Source: Hyphomicrobiales bacterium (lineage in GTDB: Bacteria > Pseudomonadota > Alphaproteobacteria > Rhizobiales > Xanthobacteraceae). Taken from it: 64,000 nt of DNA. The stretch lies in assembly GCA_021730985.1 (NCBI GenBank), contig JAKFYI010000035.1, forward strand, positions 1 through 64,000. Direction: 5' to 3'. The notes under the pieces were generated by a model. It saw only the letters and a list, made by a program, of their open reading frames with translations, was not told the DNA's origin and made no database searches. Positions 1 through 8,791 of this stretch are shown one piece after another. The stretch's first letter is position 1. Every line of letters starts with the position of its first letter. The translations under genes were made by a program, and so were the position numbers.

Positions 1-4
1 CCCC

Positions 5-29
5 AACCCTCCCCCTCAAGGGGAGAGGG
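5..29. repeat. short palindromic intergenic repeat
   Basis: A run of C/T followed by its near-complement around CTCAAG can fold into a G/C stem (CCCTC...GAGGG). It lies in the 54 bases left of the first gene. Short hairpins of this composition are scattered between genes in Bradyrhizobium-type genomes. No function is assigned. Confidence 0.35.
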
Positions 30-54
30 AGCACACCGAGCGAGCCTCATGGCC

Positions 55-1512
55 TCACCAATTCGTCGCGATGTATTGCGTTTCCAGGAATTCCATCAGG
101 CCCTCGTGCCCGCCCTCGCGGCCGATGCCCGACTGCTTCATGCCGCCGAACGGCGCGGCGGGGTCCGACACCAAACCGCGGTTGAGACCGATCATGCCGA
201 AGTCGAGCTTCTCAGAGACGCGCATGCCGCGGCCGAGATCCTTCGTGTACAGGTACGCGACGAGACCGTATTCGGTGTCGTTCGCCCGCTTGATGACGTC
301 GGCCTCGTCCTTGAACGTCTGCAGCGAAGCGACCGGCCCGAAGATTTCCTCGTTCAGCATCTTGGCGCTGTCCGGTACGTTCGACAGCACGGTCGCGGGA
401 TAGAAGAAGCCTGCGCCATCCGGCCGCTTGCCGCCGACCAGGATCTTCGCACCCTTGCCGACCGCGTCATCGACCAGTTCGACGACCTTGTCGCGGCCTT
501 CGGCGTTCACCAGAGGCCCGAGCGCGACGCCGTCGTCGAGCCCATTGCCCATCTTGAGCGCGCCCATCTTGGCGGTGAGCTTTTTTGAGAATTCGTCCTG
601 CACTTTTTCGTGCACGTAGAAGCGGTTCGCGGCCGTGCACGCCTCGCCCATGTTGCGCATCTTGGCGATCATCGCGCCGTCGATCGCGGCATCGATGTCG
701 GCGTCCTCGAACACGATGAACGGCGCGTTGCCGCCCAGCTCCATCGCGGTGTTGAGCACGTTGTCGGCGGCGCTGTGCAGCAGCTTGCGGCCGACTTCGG
801 TCGAACCCGTGAACGACACCACGCGGACGCGCGGATCGTGCAGCATGTGGTCGACCACCGGGCCGGAGCGGCGCGACGGCAGCACGTTGACGACGCCCGC
901 CGGCACGCCTGCCTCTTCCAGGATCGGCATCAGCGCCAGCATGGTCAGCGGCGTCTCCGACGCCGGTTTGAGGATGACCGGGCAGCCGGCCGCGAGCGCC
1001 GGGCCAATCTTGCGGGTCGCCATCGCCGCCGGGAAATTCCACGGCGTCACCAGAACGGCGATGCCCGCCGGCTTGTGATGAACGAACATGCGCGCGCCGG
1101 ACGCCGGCGCCATGCCGTTCTGCCCGAGATTGCGCACGCCCTCCTCCGCGAACCAGCGGAAGAACTCGGCGGCGTAGGCGACCTCGCCGCGCGAGTCCGA
1201 CAGCGCCTTGCCATTCTCGATGGTGATGAGTTTCGCGAGCCGCTCGGCATCGCGGATGATCAGGTCGTAGGCCTTGCGCAGAATTTCGCCGCGCTCGCGC
1301 GGCTTCTTCGCGGCCCACGGACCGAATGCAGCCTGGGCGGCATCGAGCGCCGCCTTGGCGTCATCGACACTGGCGCTGGCGACGGATGCGATCTTCTGCT
1401 CGGTCGCGGGATCGATGACATCGAAGCGCGCGTTGTCGGACGACTTCTTCCACTGGCCGTTGATCCACAAATCGGTCGGCACATTGGCGAGCAGGTTGTC
1501 GTATGCAGCCAT
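55..1512 (-). CDS. gabD: NAD(P)-dependent succinate-semialdehyde dehydrogenase family protein
   Basis: A 485-residue aldehyde dehydrogenase, the usual GabD length. Visible landmarks are TPWNF (156-160), a cofactor-binding Lys in LKPASETP (182), FTGSTEVG (234-241), the general base Glu258 in MELGGNAP and the catalytic Cys292 in MGEACTAANR. GabD enzymes oxidise succinate semialdehyde to succinate; related aldehydes are possible substrates. The start is the ATG at 1512, preceded by GGAGGAACCTC; an upstream in-frame ATG at 1572 would run through the intergenic region and has no better site. The box pathway would need a semialdehyde dehydrogenase (BoxD), but this one is 24 kb away and looks GabD-like, so I do not assign it there. 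Confidence 0.88.
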   Translation of the reverse strand: MAAYDNLLANVPTDLWINGQWKKSSDNARFDVIDPATEQKIASVASASVDDAKAALDAAQAAFGPWAAKKPRERGEILRKAYDLIIRDAERLAKLITIENGKALSDSRGEVAYAAEFFRWFAEEGVRNLGQNGMAPASGARMFVHHKPAGIAVLVTPWNFPAAMATRKIGPALAAGCPVILKPASETPLTMLALMPILEEAGVPAGVVNVLPSRRSGPVVDHMLHDPRVRVVSFTGSTEVGRKLLHSAADNVLNTAMELGGNAPFIVFEDADIDAAIDGAMIAKMRNMGEACTAANRFYVHEKVQDEFSKKLTAKMGALKMGNGLDDGVALGPLVNAEGRDKVVELVDDAVGKGAKILVGGKRPDGAGFFYPATVLSNVPDSAKMLNEEIFGPVASLQTFKDEADVIKRANDTEYGLVAYLYTKDLGRGMRVSEKLDFGMIGLNRGLVSDPAAPFGGMKQSGIGREGGHEGLMEFLETQYIATNW

Positions 1513-1537
1513 GAGGTTCCTCCAATTCCTTGGGCAC

Positions 1538-1900
1538 TTAGTGCTGTGGTGCCGTAGCCGGATAGCCATCACACCTAATGCAGAGCGCTACTTCTTCGGG
1601 CCAATTGACGATCCTAAAACCACCAGCACCGTCATAGCCATCTCCCGGCATCCGAGTTTCTGCATTAACCGCCAACGAATTCAGGGGCGGCCAGCCGTTG
1701 TCGGCACACCATCGCGCAGTTTCTTCCAAGTACCTACCTGCATTGCGAGTCAGATATGCAGCATTCATCCGCTCGCACAAAACGCCATACGCGATGAGAT
1801 AGCGATCAATTGCTAGAGACGCTCCTGGAGGAAATTGCAAGGTCAGGTCGCGGTGGTGGTCAAGCAGTATTTGGGTCATCGCGCGTGCTTCAGGAGTCAT
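1538..1900 (-). CDS. conserved-looking small hypothetical protein (120 aa)
   Basis: The frame encodes a balanced 120-residue acidic protein with no signal peptide or membrane segment. An N-terminal part is predicted helical (MTQILLDHHRDLTLQF), followed by a Trp-rich middle (ARWCADNGWPP) and a C-terminal stretch with NAETRMPGDGYDG and CIRCDGYP. The composition is protein-like, unlike the Arg-rich shadow frames around it. It lies 25 bases upstream of the gabD start and 15 bases after the E1 beta stop, all in the same direction, so it may be co-transcribed. I do not recognise the family. Confidence 0.55.
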   Translation of the reverse strand: MTPEARAMTQILLDHHRDLTLQFPPGASLAIDRYLIAYGVLCERMNAAYLTRNAGRYLEETARWCADNGWPPLNSLAVNAETRMPGDGYDGAGGFRIVNWPEEVALCIRCDGYPATAPQH

Positions 1901-1915
1901 GACATACAGCCTCAG

Positions 1916-2896
1916 CTACCCCTTCAGCGTCCGTCTGACCCGTTCGACGATGCGGTCCACCGTCGGCAGGATCGCGTCTTCCAGAATGTCGGCGGCCGGC
2001 AGCGGGATATGCGGCGTGGTGATCCGAACCAGCGGCCCGTCGAGATCGTAGAACGCCTCGTCGGCGACGATCGACATGATCTCGGCGCCCCAACCGCACA
2101 GCCTCGGATTCTCCTCGACGCTGAAGCAGTGATGGGTCTTGGCGATCGAGCCGAGAATGGTCTGGGTGTCGAGCGGCACCAGCGAGCGCACGTCGATCAC
2201 CTCGCAGTCGATGCCGTGCTCCGAGGCGAGCCGGTTCGCCGCCTCCAGCGCCCGCGGCACCATCAAGGCGAGCGCGATGATGGTCGCGTCCTTGCCGGGC
2301 CGAAGGATCTTGGCGGTGCCGAGTTTGTCGAGGATTTCGCCGTCCGGCACCTCGCCCTTGGTCGCGTAAAGCGACTTGTGCTCCAGGAAAATCACCGGGT
2401 CGGGATCGCGCACCGCAGCCGCCAGCAGCCCGATCACGTCGATTGGGCTCGACGGCGCCACGACCTTGAGGCCGGGGATCATCATGCACCAGTTCTCGAC
2501 GCTCTGAGAGTGCTGCGCGCCGAACCGCGAGCCCGCGCCGTTGCCGGTGCGGATCACCAGCGGGCATTTGAGTTGCCCGTTGCTCATGTAGCGGCTCTTC
2601 GGAATTTCGTTGGCGATGTAGTCGAAGCACACCGCGAAGAAGTCCGAGAACATGATCTCGGCGATCGGCTTGAGGCCGGTCATCGCGGCTCCCATCGCCG
2701 CGCCGAGGATCGCCTGCTCGGAGATCGGCGTATCGCGCACGCGCAACGGGCCGAACTGCTCGTACAGCCCGACCGTCGCCTTAAACACGCCGCCGGCCTT
2801 GGCGACATCCTCGCCGAGGAACACGACGTCGGGATCGCGCGTCATCTCCTGCGCAATGCCGCGGGCGACCGCATCTCTATAAGTCAGTTCCGCCAT
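1916..2896 (-). CDS. thiamine-dependent 2-oxoacid dehydrogenase E1, beta subunit
   Basis: A 326-residue transketolase-like pyrimidine-binding plus C-terminal domain protein, typical of PdhB/AcoB/BkdB E1 beta chains. It carries the FLGEDVA motif with the Glu that activates thiamine diphosphate (about residue 29), and FGAQHSQ with the conserved His. It overlaps the 3' end of the alpha-subunit gene by 13 bases, so the two are translationally linked. The E2 acyltransferase and E3 lipoamide dehydrogenase are not adjacent. Acetoin dehydrogenase or pyruvate dehydrogenase are both possible; the sequence alone does not separate them for me. Confidence 0.85.
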   Translation of the reverse strand: MAELTYRDAVARGIAQEMTRDPDVVFLGEDVAKAGGVFKATVGLYEQFGPLRVRDTPISEQAILGAAMGAAMTGLKPIAEIMFSDFFAVCFDYIANEIPKSRYMSNGQLKCPLVIRTGNGAGSRFGAQHSQSVENWCMMIPGLKVVAPSSPIDVIGLLAAAVRDPDPVIFLEHKSLYATKGEVPDGEILDKLGTAKILRPGKDATIIALALMVPRALEAANRLASEHGIDCEVIDVRSLVPLDTQTILGSIAKTHHCFSVEENPRLCGWGAEIMSIVADEAFYDLDGPLVRITTPHIPLPAADILEDAILPTVDRIVERVRRTLKG

Positions 2897-3903
2897 GCCC
2901 AGCCTCCATCGGCGTAGACATCGGTGGTGAGAATTTCCATCGGCGGGTTCGGCGCGGCCTTGCACTTCTCCGTGGCATCGTCGACCACGCGCCGCACCTC
3001 GGCATCGATCTTGGCGACGACGTCATCGCCGATGCCGAACGACTTGAGCCGCTCCCGATAGATCTTGATCGGATCGCGCTCCTTCCATTTCTCCAGTTCG
3101 CCCTCGGGGCGGTATTTCGCGGGGTCCGCGCGCGAGTGGCCGCTGTGGCGGTAGGTCAGGCACTCGATCAGCGACGGCCCGCCGCCGGCGCGTGCTTTGT
3201 CGTAGGCGGTCTTGGCGGCGCGATAGACAACATCGGCGTCATTGCCGTCGATCACGATCTTTTCCAGTCCGTAGGCCGAGGCGCGATCACCGGCCGGGTT
3301 CTTGACCGCCGTCACGTCGCCGATCGGCGTGTACTCCATGTAGAAATTGTTCTCGCAGACGAAGATCACCGGCAGTTTCCAGACCGCGGCGAAGTTCAGC
3401 GCCTCGTGGAACGCGCCGATGTTGGTGGTGCCGTCGCCGAAGAAGCAGACCGTCACGTCATCCTGCTTCTTGTACTGCGCGCGCCAGGCGGCGCCGCAGG
3501 CGATCGGCAGGTGCGCGCCGATGATGGCGTAGGAGCCCATCACGCCATGCTCCTCGGACGTCAGATGCATCGAGCCGCCCTTGCCGCGCATCAGGCCGTT
3601 GTCGCGCTGCATCAGCTCGCCAAGCACCTTCTCGACCGGCACCCCGCGGGCCAGGGTGTGAGCGTGGCCCCGGTAGGTGCAGAACGAGAGGTCGCCCTTC
3701 TTCATCGCCACGGCGAAGCCGGCGGCCACGGCCTCCTGCCCCAAGGAAAGATGGCTCGTCCCCTTCACCATGTTCTGCAGGAACAGGTCGAAGGCCCGCT
3801 GCTCGGCCTCGCGGATGTTGACCTGGCTGCGGTAGAGCTCCAGCCGCGTCTGCTCGCCGATGTCGTCGTTCACGGCGGCCGCGGAGATCGGGGTCTGGGA
3901 CAT
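2884..3903 (-). CDS. thiamine-dependent 2-oxoacid dehydrogenase E1, alpha subunit
   Basis: A 339-residue E1 alpha chain with the thiamine-diphosphate motif GDGTTNIGAFHEALN...CENN, preceded by SHLSLGQEAVAAG and YRGHAHTLARG, all standard for PdhA/AcoA. RHSGHSRADPAKYR near the C terminus is the usual phosphorylation-loop region. The start chosen is the ATG at 3903, with AAGGAACC just upstream; an in-frame ATG at 3987 would add a basic, low-complexity leader. It is first in a two-gene unit with the beta subunit and would act in the cytoplasm as an alpha2beta2 heterotetramer. Confidence 0.87.
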   Translation of the reverse strand: MSQTPISAAAVNDDIGEQTRLELYRSQVNIREAEQRAFDLFLQNMVKGTSHLSLGQEAVAAGFAVAMKKGDLSFCTYRGHAHTLARGVPVEKVLGELMQRDNGLMRGKGGSMHLTSEEHGVMGSYAIIGAHLPIACGAAWRAQYKKQDDVTVCFFGDGTTNIGAFHEALNFAAVWKLPVIFVCENNFYMEYTPIGDVTAVKNPAGDRASAYGLEKIVIDGNDADVVYRAAKTAYDKARAGGGPSLIECLTYRHSGHSRADPAKYRPEGELEKWKERDPIKIYRERLKSFGIGDDVVAKIDAEVRRVVDDATEKCKAAPNPPMEILTTDVYADGGWAWRN

Positions 3904-3961
3904 AAGGTTCCTTGGGCGGGCTTTTTTGGTCGCTGGTATCAGGCGGGCTCGGGGTATTTTG

Positions 3962-4873
3962 TCAACCGGGCTCGACCGGGGCAACAACCCGGCCCGTCAC
4001 TTTGCGCTCACGATGGATCAGGTAGAGCCCCGAGGCGACCACAATCGCCCCGCCGATCAGCGTCCATTGGGTGGGAATGTCCTGAAACACCAGAAAGCCC
4101 AGGGCCGATGCCCAAATGAGCTGGGTGTAGATGAAAGGCGAAAGCACCGACGCCGGCGCGCGCCGGTGGGCTGCGATCAGCAGATAATGACCGGCCGAGC
4201 CAAGGGCGCCGACCGCCACCAGCATGGCGAGGTCGAGCAGCGACGGCGTGCTCCATACGAACGGCAGGACCGGCGCCATCACGGCCACACCGACCAGGTT
4301 GCCGTAAAACAGTGTGGTTTCGCTGGAATCGTGGCGCGACACCATGCGGGTGGCTATCCCGTAAGCGGCATAGAAGATCGCCGCCGCCACCGACAGCAAG
4401 GCGGCCCACTGCATCCCGCCGCCCACCCCAGGCCGTATCACCACCAGGACGCCGAGAAAACCGACCGCGATCGCGGTCCAGCGCCGCCATCCGACCCACT
4501 CGCCCAGCACCGGCCCGGCCGCCATCGCCACCAGAAACGGCGTCGCGAACATGATCGACAGCGCCTCGTCGAGCTGCAGATGCCGGAACGCGAGAAAATT
4601 GAAGATCGTGGTGGAAACGAAGAAAAGCCCGCGAACGAATTGTAATCCGGGACGCTGCGTCTTCAGCAATTCCGGCCGCGTCAGCGGATTGAAGATGACG
4701 AAGGCAATGACGAATCCGCTGATGAACCGCATCCCCGTAACCTGCAGCGGGTCCATGTGACGCCCGAGGTACTTGGCGATAGCGTCGAGCGCGGCGAAGA
4801 ACGCCACCGCACCGCACATCATGGCGATGCCGGCCAGCCGCTGGCGGCGCTGCTCGTGCGCGGGATCGCTCAA
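3962..4873 (-). CDS. EamA/DMT-superfamily transporter
   Basis: About 303 residues with ten hydrophobic segments in two five-helix halves, the EamA (drug/metabolite transporter) plan, for example GIAMMCGAVAFFAALDAIAKY at the start and GALGSAGHYLLIAA and WTLIGGAIVVASGLYL near the end. It sits in the inner membrane; the substrate is unknown. The start is a judgement: a TTG at 4873 overlaps the TGA of the upstream SDR gene by four bases (TTGA), the usual geometry of coupled genes. The next ATG, at 4822, would begin inside the first helix. Confidence 0.8.
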   Translation of the reverse strand: MSDPAHEQRRQRLAGIAMMCGAVAFFAALDAIAKYLGRHMDPLQVTGMRFISGFVIAFVIFNPLTRPELLKTQRPGLQFVRGLFFVSTTIFNFLAFRHLQLDEALSIMFATPFLVAMAAGPVLGEWVGWRRWTAIAVGFLGVLVVIRPGVGGGMQWAALLSVAAAIFYAAYGIATRMVSRHDSSETTLFYGNLVGVAVMAPVLPFVWSTPSLLDLAMLVAVGALGSAGHYLLIAAHRRAPASVLSPFIYTQLIWASALGFLVFQDIPTQWTLIGGAIVVASGLYLIHRERKVTGRVVAPVEPG

Positions 4874-5625
4874 TAGGTCGCCCGCCCGCCGGAAATGTCG
4901 ATCACCGAGCCGGTGGTGAACGAGCACTCGGCCGAGGCGCAGAACGCCACCATCGCCGCGATCTCATCCACCTCGACGAAGCGGCCGCGCGGGATTTTCG
5001 ACAGCATGTAGCCGATGTGCTCCTGCGACATCTGGTCGAACAGCGCGGTGCGCGCGGCTGCCGGAGTCACGCAATTCACCGCAATGTCGTGACTCGCAAG
5101 CTCTTTGCCCAGCGACTTGGTCAGCGCGATCACGCCGGCCTTCGATGCCGAGTACGCCGCGGCGTTCGGATTGCCCTCTTTGCCGGCGATCGAGGCAACG
5201 TTGACGATGCGGCCATAGTTCTGCGCGATCATCAGCGGCACGATGGCGCGGCAGCAATAGAACTGGCTGTCCAGGTTGACCTTCATCACCTCGGACCAGG
5301 CCGCGGGATCGTACTCCCAGGTCTTGGCGTTGGGCCCGGCAATGCCTGCGTTGTTGACCAGGATGTCGACGCGGCCGAACGCCCTCACCGTGGCGTCGCG
5401 GGCGCGCTCGACCTCATCGAGCCGGGTGACATCGACGGCCACGGCCTCGACCCGGCGGCGGCCTCTCACCGCAGCCGCGGTCTTCTCCGCCAGTGCAAGA
5501 TCGCGGTCCCAGATCGCCACCGCGGCGCCGGAATCGAGCAGCCGCTCGACGATCGCGCGCCCAATGCCCTGCGCGCCGCCGGTCACCACCGCATTCCTGC
5601 CGCCGAGGTCGATCGTATTGGCCAT
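4870..5625 (-). CDS. short-chain dehydrogenase/reductase (FabG-like)
   Basis: A classical SDR of 251 residues. The nucleotide-binding motif TGGAQGIG is at about 16-23, NNAG at about 90-93, and the catalytic Ser-Tyr-Lys set is in NVASIAGKEG...AAYSASKAG. The C-terminal TTGSVIDISGGRATY is standard. An acidic residue after the second strand (IWDRD) points to NAD(H) preference. Such enzymes reduce 3-oxoacyl thioesters or oxidise secondary alcohols; the substrate is not evident. It is the first gene of a two-gene unit with the DMT transporter. Confidence 0.85.
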   Translation of the reverse strand: MANTIDLGGRNAVVTGGAQGIGRAIVERLLDSGAAVAIWDRDLALAEKTAAAVRGRRRVEAVAVDVTRLDEVERARDATVRAFGRVDILVNNAGIAGPNAKTWEYDPAAWSEVMKVNLDSQFYCCRAIVPLMIAQNYGRIVNVASIAGKEGNPNAAAYSASKAGVIALTKSLGKELASHDIAVNCVTPAAARTALFDQMSQEHIGYMLSKIPRGRFVEVDEIAAMVAFCASAECSFTTGSVIDISGGRATY

Positions 5626-5685
5626 GTCCGCAAGCTATCGAAGGCCGCGCCCGCAAGCGAGCGGCGATTCTTCACACCAGCATTG

Positions 5686-6534
5686 ATGCCAATTGAGACG
5701 GCGCTCGCGCCTGATATATTGCAGCCACGGGGTATCGCAGCCTCCCCTTCAGATGGACATCCATCCAAGCGCTGCCCCCTCTCCTGGGAGCGGGCGCTGG
5801 ACCTTACGCTTCTCCAACTCGGCTTTTTCCTTGGCGCAACATTTGCCGCGGCCTTTGTGGCCGGCGTTACCGGATTCGCGTTCGCGCTGATCGCCGCGGC
5901 CGTCTGGCTGCACATCCTCACGCCGCTGCAAACCGCGTCGCTGACCATCGGCTATGGCCTGCTGGTGCAGGGCTACGGCTTCTGGAAAATGCGCCACGCC
6001 TTCGACTGGAGCAGGGTCTGGCCTTACATCGCAGGCGGCGCGCCCGGCGTTGCGATCGGGATCAATGTGTTGCGCTGGGCCAATCCGGCCTACATGCGAG
6101 CCGGGATCGCGGCCTTCCTGGTCATTTATTCGATCTACGGCCTGACCAGACCGGCGCTCAAACCCGTGCGCGCCGGACCGGCCGCCGACGTGGCCATCGG
6201 CTTTCTGAGCGGCGCGCTCGGCGCGATGGCCGGATTTCCCGGCATCATTATCGTGATCTGGTGCGGCATGCGCGGCTGGACGCGCGACGTGCAGCGCGGC
6301 GTGTTCCAGCCGGTCAGCGTTGCAATGCTCGGCATGTCCGCCATCGGACTTGGCGTCACGGGCTCGATCGCGCTCAACACCGTGTACCTGTTCTTGATCG
6401 GACTGCCCGCACTGGCGCTCGGTACGTGGGCGGGCTTCCAACTCTATGGCAAGATTGACGACGAGGTGTTTCGCAAGATCGTGCTCTGGCTGTTGCTTGC
6501 CGCGGGTGCGTTCTTGCTCATCAGCTTGTGGTGA
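5686..6534 (+). CDS. TSUP (TauE/SafE) family membrane carrier
   Basis: The body has seven to eight hydrophobic helices and two related halves, each with a Gly-rich motif (AGVTGFAFALIAA near the start; GALGAMAGFPGIIIVIWCG in the second half). This is the TSUP family, which exports sulfite, sulfoacetate or other anionic organosulfur compounds. The start is uncertain. The ATG at 5686 adds a 37-residue hydrophilic leader without a clear ribosome site. A CTG at 5797 sits just after GGGAG and gives a 245-residue protein that begins where the family normally begins. It lies directly before the rhodanese-ChrB/ChrA pair, which may indicate a sulfur or oxyanion link. Confidence 0.78.
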   Translation: MPIETALAPDILQPRGIAASPSDGHPSKRCPLSWERALDLTLLQLGFFLGATFAAAFVAGVTGFAFALIAAAVWLHILTPLQTASLTIGYGLLVQGYGFWKMRHAFDWSRVWPYIAGGAPGVAIGINVLRWANPAYMRAGIAAFLVIYSIYGLTRPALKPVRAGPAADVAIGFLSGALGAMAGFPGIIIVIWCGMRGWTRDVQRGVFQPVSVAMLGMSAIGLGVTGSIALNTVYLFLIGLPALALGTWAGFQLYGKIDDEVFRKIVLWLLLAAGAFLLISLW

Positions 6535-6624
6535 TGCTACTGTGCGTTGGCGGGGCCTGCGGCGGTCGCCCCGCGCTTCCAAGGCTTTGGCCCAAGCACC
6601 GCCTCCTCTGACAAGGAGGGGGCT

Positions 6625-7446
6625 ATGCATTCGGCTGGCTACTTCATATCACCGACGGACCTTTGGAATCTGATCGGCAGCGCGCGGGCGCCGCAATTGA
6701 TCGACGCCCGCCGCCGCGACGTCTATGACGCGGCACCCGGCTTGTTGCCGACAGCGACATGGCAGGACGCCAACAGCGCAGGCTGGATCGAGTCGCTGGA
6801 CCGCGCGCGTCCGATTGTCGTGGCCTGCAAGGCCGCGCACCAAATGAGCCAGATGGTGGCGGCGGACCTCCGGGAAAAAGGCTACGACGCCAGCGTCCTG
6901 ACCGGAGGCTACGCGGGCTGGAGCGACGCCGGACTGCCGCTGATCGACAAGGCCACGGTGCAGCGGCTCGCGCCGCGACAGCCGAGCCTCTGGGTGACGC
7001 GAAGGCGGCCGAAGATCGATCGTGTGGCATGCCCCTGGCTCATCCGCCGCTTCATCGATGCAAAGGCGCGCATCCTGTTCGTCGATCCTCCTGAAGTGCC
7101 GGCCGTGGCACGCGAGACCGGAGCCGTGCCGTTCGACATCGAAGGCATCGAAATCTCGCACGAGGGTTCGCGCTGCTCCTTCGACACCATGCTCAAGCTG
7201 TTCGGCCTGGAAAGCGAGCCGTCGCTCGCCCGGCTCGCCTTGATCGTGCGAGGCGCGGATACCGCACGGCCCGATCTCGCTCCGGAGGCCGCCGGCCTGC
7301 ATGCCGTCTCGCTCGGCCTGTCAGCGCTTGCCGGCGACGACGATCATGGGCTGCTCGAACGCGGCTTCATGATCTACGATGCGTTGTTTGCCTACCTGCG
7401 CTTCGCGTCCGCGGAGCGTCACAACTGGCCAGCCAAGGCTGCATGA
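6625..7446 (+). CDS. rhodanese domain fused to ChrB C-terminal domain
   Basis: A 273-residue two-domain protein. Residues 1-110 form a rhodanese/sulfurtransferase fold with Cys68 in the active loop VVACKAAHQ and the usual GGYAGWSDAGLPL ending. Residues about 120-265 match the C-terminal domain of ChrB chromate-resistance proteins (TRRRPKIDRVACPWLIRRF, FDIEGIEISHEG). The ATG at 6625 follows AAGGAGGGGG, an excellent ribosome site, which rules out the longer frame from 6547. One base separates it from chrA. ChrB proteins sense or help handle chromate; the rhodanese domain suggests a thiol or sulfur-transfer role. Confidence 0.85.
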   Translation: MHSAGYFISPTDLWNLIGSARAPQLIDARRRDVYDAAPGLLPTATWQDANSAGWIESLDRARPIVVACKAAHQMSQMVAADLREKGYDASVLTGGYAGWSDAGLPLIDKATVQRLAPRQPSLWVTRRRPKIDRVACPWLIRRFIDAKARILFVDPPEVPAVARETGAVPFDIEGIEISHEGSRCSFDTMLKLFGLESEPSLARLALIVRGADTARPDLAPEAAGLHAVSLGLSALAGDDDHGLLERGFMIYDALFAYLRFASAERHNWPAKAA

Positions 7447-7447
7447 C

Positions 7448-8791
7448 ATGAGCAATGCCGGCAATCCACCCATCACGACTGGCGTGAAGCCTACGTTTGG
7501 CGAATTCTTCAAGACGTGGCTGAAGATCGGCTGCATCAATTTCGGCGGCCCGGCCGGCCAGATCGCCATGATGCATCGCATCATGGTCGATGAGAAAAAA
7601 TGGGTGGACGAGGCACGCTTCCTGCACGCGCTCAATTTCAGCATGCTGACGCCGGGGCCGGAGGCGCAGAAGCTTGCGACCTACATCGGCTGGCTGCTGC
7701 ACGGGGTTCGAGGCGGCCTGACCGCCGGCATCCTTTTCGTGCTGCCGGGCGCGCTGGTCATGCTGGGGCTGAGCCTGCTCTACGCACTGGGGCGGGGCTA
7801 CAGCGCGATCGACGGCGCCTTGTTCGGTATCAAAGCCGCCGTTCTCGTGATCGTCGTCGAAGCACTGATCCGCATCGGGAAGCGCGCACTCAAGACGTCC
7901 CTGCTGCTCGCAATCGCGGGAGTCGCCTTCGCCGGCATCTTTTTTCTCGCCCTGCCGTTTCCCATTATCGTCGTCGCCGCGGCATTGGCCGGGTTTCTTG
8001 CGGCGCAGTGGTCGCCAGCCTCGATCGGACTGAAGGACGATATCGGGGTCATCGCTCCTCCTGCGCCGGACCGCTGGCGACAGGCTGCCACCGCTGCAGC
8101 GATCGGCCTTGTCGCCTGGTGGGCGCCGGTCGCAATCGCAATCGCAATGTTCGGTTTCAACCATGTGCTGGTGGACGTCGGGCTGTTCTTCTCCAAACTC
8201 GCCGTCGTCAGCTTCGGCGGCGCCTATGCGCTGCTCGCCTATATGGCGCAGCAGGCGGTCGAGACCCACCATTGGATGACAGCGCCTGAAATGGTTGACG
8301 GTCTGGGTCTGGCCGAAACCACGCCGGGGCCGCTGATCCTCGTCACGCAATTCGTCGGATTCCTCGCGGGGTTCCGCGATGCGGCGCCGTTTTCTCCGGT
8401 CGCCGCCGGCATCGTCGCAGCGGCTATGACCACATGGGTCACGTTCACGCCATCGATGCTTTGGGTATTTGTCGGAGCGCCTTTCGTCGAGCAACTGCGC
8501 GCCAACAAGCGGCTGTCTGGCGCGCTCGCCGCCATCACCGCGGCCGTTGTCGGCGTCATCCTCAACCTGACAGTCTGGTTTGCGTTGCATGTGCTGTTCG
8601 TTCATGTCACCGAGCGGCACACGGGATGGCTGCGCTGGTACGCATTCGATCCGCTCGCGCTCGATCTCAAGGCCGCCGCGCTGGCGGTCATTGCCGGCGT
8701 GCTCGCCTTCGTGCTGCATCGAGGATTGATCGAGGTGGTGGTAACGATGGCCGCACTCGGCATCGCGACCCGGCTGGTATTCGGCGCGTAA
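7448..8791 (+). CDS. chrA: chromate transporter ChrA
   Basis: A 447-residue long-chain CHR protein with two homologous halves. The first has GCINFGGPAGQIAMMH and LTPGPEAQ; the second has VSFGGAYALLAYMAQQ and TTPGPLILVTQFVGF. About 10-12 hydrophobic segments are visible. ChrA expels chromate from the cytoplasm using the membrane potential. It starts one base after the rhodanese-ChrB stop, so the pair is an operon. Its TAA at 8789-8791 abuts, with no spacing, the stop codon of the convergent ABC permease gene. Confidence 0.92.
   Translation: MSNAGNPPITTGVKPTFGEFFKTWLKIGCINFGGPAGQIAMMHRIMVDEKKWVDEARFLHALNFSMLTPGPEAQKLATYIGWLLHGVRGGLTAGILFVLPGALVMLGLSLLYALGRGYSAIDGALFGIKAAVLVIVVEALIRIGKRALKTSLLLAIAGVAFAGIFFLALPFPIIVVAAALAGFLAAQWSPASIGLKDDIGVIAPPAPDRWRQAATAAAIGLVAWWAPVAIAIAMFGFNHVLVDVGLFFSKLAVVSFGGAYALLAYMAQQAVETHHWMTAPEMVDGLGLAETTPGPLILVTQFVGFLAGFRDAAPFSPVAAGIVAAAMTTWVTFTPSMLWVFVGAPFVEQLRANKRLSGALAAITAAVVGVILNLTVWFALHVLFVHVTERHTGWLRWYAFDPLALDLKAAALAVIAGVLAFVLHRGLIEVVVTMAALGIATRLVFGA

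Noticed and set aside
55-1512. Reading gabD as the missing boxD semialdehyde dehydrogenase
   Set aside because: It is 24 kb from the box genes, linked to unrelated genes, and has the general GabD motif set.
7367-8719. 450-codon frame opposite chrA
   Set aside because: Arg/Asp/Gln-rich antisense product, while chrA has both CHR-domain motifs.
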